A stretch of 12,245 nucleotides of DNA from Halanaeroarchaeum sp051744605 (GTDB taxonomy: Archaea > Halobacteriota > Halobacteria > Halobacteriales > Halobacteriaceae). Below the pieces are notes generated by a model that did no database searches, was not told the DNA's origin, and was given only the letters and a program-made list of their open reading frames with translations. Within the stretch, counting starts at the first letter, position 1, and each line of letters begins with the position of its first letter. Shown piece by piece: positions 6,559 to 12,245 of the stretch. The stretch spans positions 1 through 12,245 of the forward strand of contig JBNJDE010000069.1 in assembly GCA_051744605.1 (NCBI GenBank), read 5' to 3'. The translations under genes were made by a program, and so were the position numbers.

Positions 6559-8397
6559 TTACTGTTCGACCGTGACAGTCTCGGTCTCGTGACTGACGCC
6601 GAGCGTGTCGAGCAGGAAGTACGACCGGCGGGAGTTCTCCGAGCCCGCGAGCCGCTCCAGGGAGTAGACGTAGTCCTCGGCGGTGACGTCGGTGCCGTCG
6701 TGGAACGTCGCGTCTTCTTCCAGCTGGAACGTGTAGGTCAGGTAGTCGTCGGAGACGGAGTAATCCGCCGCTCCGAGGTTGGTGACGGTGGTCGTCCCGT
6801 CCTGGTAGTTCGTCAGCGCGTCGAAGATCTGCGAGATGATCTCGCCGCCGGCGGTCGACGTCGACGCGATGGGGTCGATGGTGGTGATGGTCCCCGTCAG
6901 GATACGGTTGAGGGTGTTGCCGTCCTTCTCGTCGGTCGTCGTGACCTTGTTGTACTTCTGGCGGCTGATGCCCATTCCACCGAACGGGTTGTAATCGACG
7001 GTATCGTACCAGAAGTACTCGTCGAGGCGGTGGTAGAGGTTGATGAAGCCGACGTCCTCCCAGTTCGCCTCCTCCATCAGGACGGCTGCCTCGCTACGCT
7101 GGGCTTCGGCCTCGTCCGTCGGTGCTTTGTTGTCGTCGATGACGTCGTACGCGTCCTCGGCATCCTGGGCCGCGTCGCCGTTCTCCGAACTCCAGTTGAT
7201 GTACGACACCGGGGCATCCATACTCGTCTGGGTCTGTGGCGGATCGAGGAGACCGAGGAAGTTGTCGGGTGCCGGGTAGTCCGCGACCCACCCGAGCGTG
7301 TATGCCTCCAGGTTGCCGTTCCGGCCGCGCTGGAGTAGCGTCGAGAAGTCCGCCTGCTCGATCTGCATGTCGATGTGGGCGCTGGCCAGCTGGTCACGCA
7401 GGATCTGGGCCATCTCGAGCCAGGTGTCGGACTGGTACTGGGTCCACTGGACCTCGTACGGGTCGTCGGCGCTGTATCCCGCCTCCTCCATGACCTGGCG
7501 GGCCTCGGCGACCATCGATTCGTTGTACCCGTAGGGGTAGTTCTCTTCTGCGTGTCCGTCGTACTCATCGGCACCACCCGGGTAGATGGACGGGGGCGTG
7601 AGGTGGTACGCCGGGACGCCGCGTCCCTTGAAGACCTCGTCGACGAGGAGTTCCTGGTTCGCCGCGTAGGCGAACGCCTGGCGGACGGGTTTGGGAACCT
7701 CGTTCATGTTGAAGCCGATGTAGAAGGTGTTGATCGTCGGCACGCCCACGTAGTTCAGCGTGTCCCCGTTCCGGACCGGTCCGTACGTGCCAAGGGAGCG
7801 ACCCTCGGCGTCCGTCTCGTCGACGGAGACGAGGTCCGGGTCGTACTGGCTGGTCGGGATGGTGAACAGGTCCGCGTTCCGGTTCATCGCGTAGTTGAAC
7901 CGGGCGGAGTCCCGCTCGAGGACCTGCCAGTGAATGCTGTCGAGGGAAGCCGCTTCGCCGTAGTAGTCGTCGTAGGCGGCGACCGACGCTTCGGTCCCCT
8001 GCGTCCAGTTATCGAACTCGAACGGCCCCGAGCCTATGGGCGAGGACGTGGCGAACTCCTCGTAGCCCATGTCCCCGTCGTAGCCCTCGACGTCGCCGAC
8101 GACGCCCTCGGGAACCGCGGAGAACGAGGAGTACGCTAGCATCTGGAGGGCGGCGTGGAACGGCGCGTCGATGGTTACCTCGAGTTCGTAATCGCCGACG
8201 GCTTCGACGGCGATACTCCCGGGTTTGTAGACCTCCTGTTCGACGGTCGTGGTTTCTTCGGTCGTGGTTCCTGCTTCGGTGGTCGTATCGTCGGCACCGT
8301 CGCCGTTGTCAGAACAGCCTGCGAGTGCGACGGCCCCTGCGGCACCGCCGGTGGCGCCGAGGAATCGCCGACGGGACAATTTGTTATCGGATGACAT
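6559..8397 (-). CDS. dppA: Tat-exported family-5 solute-binding lipoprotein in circularly permuted order, 612 aa
   Basis: Binding protein of the importer. Residues 1-28 are a Tat signal (SRRRFLG) with lipobox LAGC (lipidated Cys28), then a Thr/Glu-rich linker (38-54). What follows is out of order. Residues 55-486 match the middle and end of a normal SBP_bac_5 protein (VEAVGDYELEVTIDAPF, SPIGSGPFEFDNW, KPVRQAFAYAANQELLVDEVFKGRG, ending FGGMGISRQKYNKVT). Then a short linker TTDEKDG and residues 494-612, which are the normal beginning (NTLNRILTGTITTIDPI, SQIFDALTNY, YTFQLEEDATFHDGTDVTAEDYVYSLERL). The frame is open throughout and total length is normal, so it is not a simple truncation. The ends meet within VEQ: the leader runs VEQ-EVYKPGS and the protein stops ...TVTVEQ. 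It is first in the operon. The ATG has a TTTATC box about 30 bases upstream. Substrate unknown. Confidence 0.93.
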   Translation of the reverse strand: MSSDNKLSRRRFLGATGGAAGAVALAGCSDNGDGADDTTTEAGTTTEETTTVEQEVYKPGSIAVEAVGDYELEVTIDAPFHAALQMLAYSSFSAVPEGVVGDVEGYDGDMGYEEFATSSPIGSGPFEFDNWTQGTEASVAAYDDYYGEAASLDSIHWQVLERDSARFNYAMNRNADLFTIPTSQYDPDLVSVDETDAEGRSLGTYGPVRNGDTLNYVGVPTINTFYIGFNMNEVPKPVRQAFAYAANQELLVDEVFKGRGVPAYHLTPPSIYPGGADEYDGHAEENYPYGYNESMVAEARQVMEEAGYSADDPYEVQWTQYQSDTWLEMAQILRDQLASAHIDMQIEQADFSTLLQRGRNGNLEAYTLGWVADYPAPDNFLGLLDPPQTQTSMDAPVSYINWSSENGDAAQDAEDAYDVIDDNKAPTDEAEAQRSEAAVLMEEANWEDVGFINLYHRLDEYFWYDTVDYNPFGGMGISRQKYNKVTTTDEKDGNTLNRILTGTITTIDPIASTSTAGGEIISQIFDALTNYQDGTTTVTNLGAADYSVSDDYLTYTFQLEEDATFHDGTDVTAEDYVYSLERLAGSENSRRSYFLLDTLGVSHETETVTVEQ

Positions 8398-8420
8398 CCG
8401 GGGAACTTTTTCTGAGGAAT

Positions 8421-8430
8421 TGTGATAAAC
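8421..8430 (-). promoter_or_regulatory. TATA-like box for dppA and the dpp operon
   Basis: The minus strand reads GTTTATCACA. TTTATC is centred about 30 bases before the ATG at 8397, predicting a start site about three bases upstream of the ATG and a nearly leaderless dppA message. No Shine-Dalgarno is visible in the same interval, which agrees. Confidence 0.45.
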
Positions 8431-8542
8431 CTAACGTTATGGGGTGTTTCCTGGCGGCCTACTCGGGCGCTGGCGGCGCGGAGACCGCCATACGTACCAG
8501 ATTAATGAGTGATTTTCGCCGGGACGTGTCGCTTCGGTGCAC

Positions 8543-8550
8543 TTATGTAT
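8543..8550 (+). promoter_or_regulatory. TATA-like box for the 57-aa gene
   Basis: TTATGTAT is centred about 29 bases before the ATG at 8576, as expected for a leaderless haloarchaeal gene. It makes the ATG at 8537 (which lies upstream of this box) an unlikely start. With the dppA box it gives a divergent promoter region of 178 bases (8398-8575). Confidence 0.45.
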
Positions 8551-8575
8551 CGGGTGTGTCCTTCTATCACATAGC

Positions 8576-8749
8576 ATGACGGCAGATGCCACGCCCGCGA
8601 CGGGACATGCCAGTGCTGCTCCCGAGGTCATGGCCTCGGTGGACGACGAGGGACGCGAATCCCGGTTCGTCATCGCGGACATCTCCCGAGACGAGGCGTG
8701 GGTATCTGCATCGGTCGACGCCGCGACAGCGCTGACAGCCTGGCGCTGA
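8576..8749 (+). CDS. small haloarchaeal protein of unknown function, 57 aa
   Basis: An Ala-rich N-terminal tail (about 1-16) leads into a compact core that looks conserved: APEVMASVDDEG, RFVIADISRDEAWVSAS and a C-terminal LTAWR. The core has the feel of a small beta-hairpin-helix protein; there is no signal peptide, cysteine or membrane segment. I recall similar 50-60 residue proteins in haloarchaea close to the polymerase D large-subunit gene, but have no function to offer. The ATG at 8576 is preferred over the in-frame ATG at 8537 because of the TATA-like box between them and because the extra residues (MHLCIGCVLLSHS) look unlike the rest. It is divergent from dppA and followed immediately by a strong palindrome. 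Confidence 0.7.
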   Translation: MTADATPATGHASAAPEVMASVDDEGRESRFVIADISRDEAWVSASVDAATALTAWR

Positions 8750-8752
8750 ACC

Positions 8753-8790
8753 TTTTGCTGCGGGCCGCGCTCCGCGCGGCCCTGGCAAAA
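8753..8790. repeat. strong GC-rich palindrome flanked by TTTT/AAAA
   Basis: TTTTGC and GCAAAA enclose GGGCCGCGC and GCGCGGCCC, a perfect 9-base inner stem with a 3-base loop TCC. The total arm length is about 15 paired bases with a small internal mismatch. It begins 3 bases after the 57-aa gene stop codon. Because both strands read TTTT before and AAAA after the stem, it does not have the U-tail of an intrinsic terminator on either strand. From memory, similar palindromes followed by GTTCATGAAAACC occur repeatedly between haloarchaeal genes; I could not test this. Confidence 0.6.
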
Positions 8791-8818
8791 CGTTCATGAA
8801 AACCCTCGCCCCTCCAGC

Positions 8819-8919
8819 CGTCGCGCTGGCGCGCGACGTTAGTCGGGGCGTCGGGCCGCGAGCAGAGCTCGCGGGGAATCGGCGACCTACCGGGTCCTGA
8901 CGGACCACTCGGTCGCCGA
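8819..8919. other. three consecutive inverted repeats, possible structured RNA or repeat element
   Basis: First stem CGTCGCGC/GCGCGACG (8819-8826 with 8831-8838, 4-base loop). Second stem CCGCGAG/CTCGCGG (8856-8862 with 8868-8874, 5-base loop). Third, nested: outer TCGGCGACC/GGTCGCCGA (8879-8887 with 8911-8919) around an inner GGTCC/GGACC (8893-8897 with 8902-8906) with loop TGAC. All stems quoted are perfect. The series may be a structured RNA, part of a dispersed repeat, or a protein-binding array. GC-rich DNA gives hairpins by chance, but a 9-base nested stem beside two others is more than expected. Confidence 0.45.
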
Positions 8920-9147
8920 ATATTTCTCAGGTAGTTCGGTAGCACCCATTCTCACGCAAACGTTCAAATATCGAAACCGAACCACCTCTGGCCATGCTGT
9001 AACGCACGGCCCGGAGCGAACTCGGCGGGAGCGTGGTCACCCGCTCCGGATTCGTCGATCGACTACCTGTTCGCAAATACGTCAGGCGATCGCGGGACCA
9101 TCCACGATTCGGTCACCTTTTTCCGCCCTGGTAGCGTGGAGACGTGC

Positions 9148-9570
9148 ATGGACTACCGCGAAGTATCCGGGGGGCGCGAGTTCCTCCTCACCCTGTCCTA
9201 CGGTGCGGACTGGCGCGAGGAGATCGAAGCCTTCGCGGCCGAGAAAAGCGTCGAGGCGGCATGGTTCGTCGGCACGGGGGCGTTCGAGGACGCCGACCTG
9301 CAGTACTTCGACCAGGACGCGTTCGCCTTCGAGACGGTCTCGTTCGAAGAACCGCTCGAGGTGGCGGCGTGCGTCGGGAGCGTCTCGCTCAGGGACGGGG
9401 ACCCCATCGCGGACGCACACGTGACCCTCTCGCGACCATCCGGACAGGCCATCGCCGGCCGTCTGGACCGGGGGACCGTATTCACCGGCGAATGCTACCT
9501 GCGGACCTTCGAGGAACCACTCGAACGAGAGCGGAGCGAGACGACGGGCCGGGACGGCTGGGCGGTGTAG
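9148..9570 (+). CDS. PPC-domain (DUF296-type) protein, 140 aa
   Basis: A single PPC (plants and prokaryotes conserved) domain: MDYREVSGGREFLLTLSYGADWREEIEAF begins with the two strands and first helix, EAAWFVGTGAFEDADLQYF carries the G-T/L-G-A-F/V strand turn, LEVAACVGSVSLRDGDP and AHVTLSRPSGQAIAGRLDRGTVF are the central strands with the His and Gly typical of the fold, and GECYLRTFEEPLERE closes it. In plants the domain accompanies AT-hook DNA-binding proteins; the role of stand-alone prokaryotic versions is unsettled, so DNA binding is only a possibility. The ATG at 9148 is chosen over an in-frame GTG at 9136 because homologues of this type usually start MxYREV and a weak TATA-like patch lies about 28 bases before it. 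The stop codon abuts the polymerase start codon without a gap, implying one transcript with polC. Confidence 0.85.
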   Translation: MDYREVSGGREFLLTLSYGADWREEIEAFAAEKSVEAAWFVGTGAFEDADLQYFDQDAFAFETVSFEEPLEVAACVGSVSLRDGDPIADAHVTLSRPSGQAIAGRLDRGTVFTGECYLRTFEEPLERERSETTGRDGWAV

Positions 9571-12245
9571 ATGCGACCGGACGACGAAACGTATTTCGAG
9601 ACCATCGAATCCCGCCTCGACGAGGCCTTCGAGGTGGCCAGCGAGGCCAAACGTCGCGGCGACGACCCGAAACCCGAGGTCGAGATCCCGGTCGCGAAGG
9701 ACATGGCCGACCGCGTCGAGAACATCCTTGGCATCGACGGGGTCGCCGAGCGCGTCCGCGAACTCGAGGGCCAGATGTCCCGCGAGGAGGCGGCGCTCGC
9801 CCTCGTCGACGACTTCGTCGAGGGTACCGTCGGCGATTACGATACGAGTGCCGGGAAGGTCGAAGGTGCCGTCCGAACCGCCGTCGCGCTGCTGACCGAG
9901 GGGGTCGTGGCGGCCCCCATCGAGGGCATCGACCGCGTCGAACTCAACCAGAACGACGACGGCACCGAGTACATCTCGGTCTACTACGCCGGCCCCATCC
10001 GCTCCGCCGGCGGGACGGCCCAGGCACTCTCGGTCCTGGCTGCCGACTACGCCCGAGCGCTGCTTGGCATCGACGAGTACAAACCACGGGACTCGGAGAT
10101 CAAACGCTACGCCGAGGAGGTCGACCTCTACGACCAGGAGACCGGGCTCCAGTACTCGCCGAAGGACGCGGAGACGGAGTTCATCGCCAGTAATACCCCG
10201 ATCTGCCTGGACGGGGAGGCCACCGGCCAGGAGGAGGTCTCGGGGTACCGCGACCTCGAGCGCGTCGATACCAACAGTCCCCGTGGTGGGATGTGCCTGG
10301 TGCTCGCCGAGGGTATCGCGCTGAAGGCACCGAAGATCCAGCGGTACACCCGCAACCTCGACGAGGTCGACTGGCCGTGGCTCCAGGACTTAATCGACGG
10401 GACGATCACCGAGGAGACGAACGGTGACGGCGATGACGTCGAGGAAGGGGAGGCCGACGCCACGGAGCCGGCGGATTCCGAGACGCCCGCCAGTGGTCCT
10501 CCGCGCGTGGACGAGTCCTGGAAGTACCTCCGCGACCTCATCGCCGGCCGTCCGGTCTTCGGTCATCCCAGTGCCGAGGGCGGATTCCGCCTGCGATACG
10601 GCCGTGCCAGGAACCACGGCTTCGCGACCGCCGGCGTCCATCCGGCCACGATGCACCTCGTCGACGACTTCCTCGCGACCGGCACGCAGATCAAGACCGA
10701 ACGACCCGGCAAGGCCGCGGGGGTCGTGCCGGTGGACTCCATCGAGGGCCCGACCGTCAAACTCGCGAACGGCGACGTTCGGCGGATCGACGACCCGGAA
10801 GCGGCCCTGGAGATCCGCAACGGCGTCGAGGCCATCCTCGACCTCGGCGAGTACCTCGTGAATTACGGGGAGTTCGTCGAGAACAACCACCCGCTCGCGC
10901 CCGCGTCGTACACCGTCGAGTGGTGGGTCCAGGACCTCGAGGCTGCCGGCGCCAATGTACAAGCCCTCCGCGATTCGCCCTACGTCGACCTCGCGAACCC
11001 CGACGCCGACCAGGCGCTGAACTGGGCGCTCGACCACGACGTCCCGCTGCATCCCGCCTACACCTACCTCTGGCACGACCTCGACGTCGACCGGTTCGAG
11101 ACCCTCGCTACGGCCGTCGCGGATGGCGCTATCGAGGATGGGGATCTGCACATTCCCCGCGAGGAACCCGTTCGAGAGGCCCTGGAGGTCCTCCTCGTCG
11201 AGCACACCCAGGAGGACGAGGTACTGGTCGTGCCGGACTGGGTCCCGCTGGTCAGAACGCTCGGCATCGACGCGGACCTGGAGCGGGAGTGGGCGGTCGC
11301 GGACCTCTCGGCGGAGGCCCGCGGGTGGGACGACGCCACGAAGGCGGTGAACGAGGTCGCCCCCTTCACCGTCCGCGAACGCGCTCCCACCCGCATCGGG
11401 AATCGGATGGGCCGACCCGAAAAATCGGAGTCGAGGGATCTGAGCCCGGCGGTCCACACCCTCTTTCCCATCGGCGAGGCCGGCGGTAACCAGCGCAACG
11501 TGAGCGACGCGGCGACCCACACCGAGGAGATGAACGACCGCCCCGGCCGGATCACGGTCCAACTGGGCGTCCGGGAGTGCCGCGACTGCGGCGAGCACAC
11601 GTACAAGGCCCGCTGTCCGGACTGTGACGCTCGCACCGACCCCTTCTACGAGTGCCGTGACTGCGGCATCGAGGCCACGCCGGACGAATCCGGTCGGGTC
11701 GAGTGCCCACGCTGCGAGCGGGAGGTGGACAACCTGGAACCGCAGACGGTCGACCTCAACAGCGAGTACCACGAGGCGCTGAAGGCGGTCGGCGAGCGCG
11801 AGAACGCCTTCGATATCCTGAAGGGCGTCAAGGGGTTGACCTCGGCGGAGAAGGTCCCGGAACCCATCGAGAAAGGCGTGCTCCGGGCGAAACACGGCGT
11901 CACGACGTTCAAGGACGGCACGGTCCGCTACGACATGACCGATCTCCCCGTGACCGCCGTTCGCCCGGAAGAACTCGACGTCACCGTCGGCCAGTTCCGC
12001 GAACTCGGCTACGAGACGGATATCCACGGTGACCAGCTCGAACACCCCGACCAGTTGGTCGAACTCCGGGTCCAGGACGTCGTGCTCTCCGACGGGGCCG
12101 CAGAACACATGCTCAAGACCGCGGACTTCGTCGACGAGTTGCTCGAGGACTACTACGACCTCGAGCCCTTCTACGAACTCGAGGATCGCGACGACCTCGT
12201 CGGCGAACTCGTGTTCGGGATGGCCCCGCACACGAGCGCGGCGGT
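9571..12245 (+). CDS. polC: DNA polymerase D (PolII) large subunit DP2, N-terminal 891 residues (3' end outside window)
   Basis: Catalytic subunit of the archaeal replicative D-family polymerase, partner of the DP1 exonuclease subunit. The frame is open from the ATG at 9571 to the window end. Recognisable blocks: ETYFETIESRLDEAF (7-21), KPEVEIPVAKDMADRVENILGI (34-55), YYAGPIRSAGGTAQALSVL (138-156), RGGMCLVLAEGIALKAPKIQRYT (239-261), GRPVFGHPSAEGGFRLRYGRARNHGFATAGVHP (327-359), PTRIGNRMGRPEKSE (607-621), eight cysteines in four CxxC pairs (670/673, 682/685, 695/698, 712/715) forming zinc-binding modules, and VLSDGAAEHMLKTADFVDELL (838-858). An acidic low-complexity stretch (about 280-312) is haloarchaeal style. 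The catalytic NxDGDxD region and the sites where inteins are known in this gene lie beyond the window. It follows the PPC gene without a gap. Confidence 0.97.
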   Translation, partial: MRPDDETYFETIESRLDEAFEVASEAKRRGDDPKPEVEIPVAKDMADRVENILGIDGVAERVRELEGQMSREEAALALVDDFVEGTVGDYDTSAGKVEGAVRTAVALLTEGVVAAPIEGIDRVELNQNDDGTEYISVYYAGPIRSAGGTAQALSVLAADYARALLGIDEYKPRDSEIKRYAEEVDLYDQETGLQYSPKDAETEFIASNTPICLDGEATGQEEVSGYRDLERVDTNSPRGGMCLVLAEGIALKAPKIQRYTRNLDEVDWPWLQDLIDGTITEETNGDGDDVEEGEADATEPADSETPASGPPRVDESWKYLRDLIAGRPVFGHPSAEGGFRLRYGRARNHGFATAGVHPATMHLVDDFLATGTQIKTERPGKAAGVVPVDSIEGPTVKLANGDVRRIDDPEAALEIRNGVEAILDLGEYLVNYGEFVENNHPLAPASYTVEWWVQDLEAAGANVQALRDSPYVDLANPDADQALNWALDHDVPLHPAYTYLWHDLDVDRFETLATAVADGAIEDGDLHIPREEPVREALEVLLVEHTQEDEVLVVPDWVPLVRTLGIDADLEREWAVADLSAEARGWDDATKAVNEVAPFTVRERAPTRIGNRMGRPEKSESRDLSPAVHTLFPIGEAGGNQRNVSDAATHTEEMNDRPGRITVQLGVRECRDCGEHTYKARCPDCDARTDPFYECRDCGIEATPDESGRVECPRCEREVDNLEPQTVDLNSEYHEALKAVGERENAFDILKGVKGLTSAEKVPEPIEKGVLRAKHGVTTFKDGTVRYDMTDLPVTAVRPEELDVTVGQFRELGYETDIHGDQLEHPDQLVELRVQDVVLSDGAAEHMLKTADFVDELLEDYYDLEPFYELEDRDDLVGELVFGMAPHTSAA

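Larger units (their letters stand above)
8750..9147. other. non-coding stretch rich in palindromes
   Basis: About 400 bases between the 57-aa gene and the PPC gene with no convincing coding sequence on either strand. The left half (8753-8919) holds four perfect or near-perfect inverted repeats, listed separately. The right half (about 8920-9147) has AT-richer patches, a TATA-like CGATATTTG on the minus strand (8965-8973), a weak stem GGAGCG/CGCTCC (9028-9047) and the probable promoter of the PPC gene (CTTTTTC near 9117-9123, about 28 bases before the ATG at 9148). No tRNA, rRNA or CRISPR signature was found. Confidence 0.6.

Noticed and set aside
6559..8397. dppA as a pseudogene or as two fused unrelated genes
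   Set aside because: The frame is uninterrupted with normal acidic codon use, the leader and lipobox are intact, and the two blocks together add up to one complete binding protein without duplication or loss.
8753..8790. Intrinsic terminator for the 57-aa gene
   Set aside because: The strong stem is followed by AAAA rather than a T-run on the sense strand, so it does not fit a normal terminator.
8670..8945. 91-codon minus-strand frame through the palindromic region
   Set aside because: Arg/Ser/Pro-rich translation of inverted repeats, and it runs into the antisense strand of the 57-aa gene. More likely a repeat element than a protein.
8887..8949. 20-residue minus-strand frame starting MGATELPEKYS
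   Set aside because: The composition is protein-like and a TATA-like box lies upstream (8965-8973), but it is too short to judge, its second half overlaps the third hairpin, and the box is too close to its ATG for a good leaderless start.
9136..9147. Upstream in-frame GTG as start of the PPC gene
   Set aside because: The residues it adds (METC) are atypical, while the ATG at 9148 gives the usual MxYREV start and suits a leaderless promoter.
10390..12231. 613-codon open frame on the minus strand inside the polymerase gene
   Set aside because: It is exactly antisense to the well-conserved DP2 reading frame. Long antisense frames are expected in GC-rich haloarchaeal genes with strong third-position GC, and its translation has no recognisable motif.
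1..12245. CRISPR arrays, insertion sequences, tRNA/rRNA genes, defence systems
   Set aside because: I looked for regularly spaced repeats, transposase motifs, tRNA cloverleafs and typical defence domains and found none.

Overview
The window is haloarchaeal chromosome (class Halobacteria). The DNA is GC-rich, the encoded proteins are strongly acidic (Asp/Glu-rich), the surface lipoprotein carries a twin-arginine signal with a lipobox, several genes appear leaderless with a TATA-like box about 25-30 bases before the start codon, and the right end encodes the archaeal D-family DNA polymerase large subunit. I cannot name a genus from sequence alone.

Layout. Left end, minus strand: the first 69 codons of a CBS-domain protein (1-209), a conserved-looking 174-residue soluble protein of unknown function (271-795), and a small three-helix membrane protein (845-1237). 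Centre, minus strand, read right to left: a complete peptide/nickel-type ABC importer operon, dppA (6559-8397) - dppB (5327-6391) - dppC (3869-5320) - dppD (2580-3869) - dppF (1234-2583). dppB to dppF, and the small membrane gene after them, are packed with gaps of 6 bases or overlaps of 1-4 bases. dppA is separated from dppB by 167 bases holding a hairpin and a likely internal promoter. Right, plus strand: a 57-residue protein (8576-8749), a roughly 400-base non-coding stretch dense in palindromes (8750-9147), a PPC/DUF296-fold protein (9148-9570) and, directly abutting it, the DNA polymerase D large subunit (9571 to the window end, open at its 3' end).

How the genes work together: DppA would capture the substrate outside the membrane, DppB/DppC form the channel and DppD/DppF hydrolyse ATP. 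The substrate is not readable from the sequence. The three permease/ATPase genes dppC, dppD and dppF carry large extra segments, probably shared across haloarchaea.

The outstanding observation is in dppA. Its open reading frame is intact and keeps its Tat/lipobox leader, but the mature protein is in circularly permuted order. The segment that begins a normal family-5 solute-binding protein (residues about 494-612) sits at the C-terminus, after the segment that normally ends the protein, while the leader is fused directly to what is normally the middle. A 9-base direct repeat flanks the permuted body. This could be a natural circular permutation by duplication and deletion, or an assembly artefact; the reading frame argues that it encodes one continuous protein.
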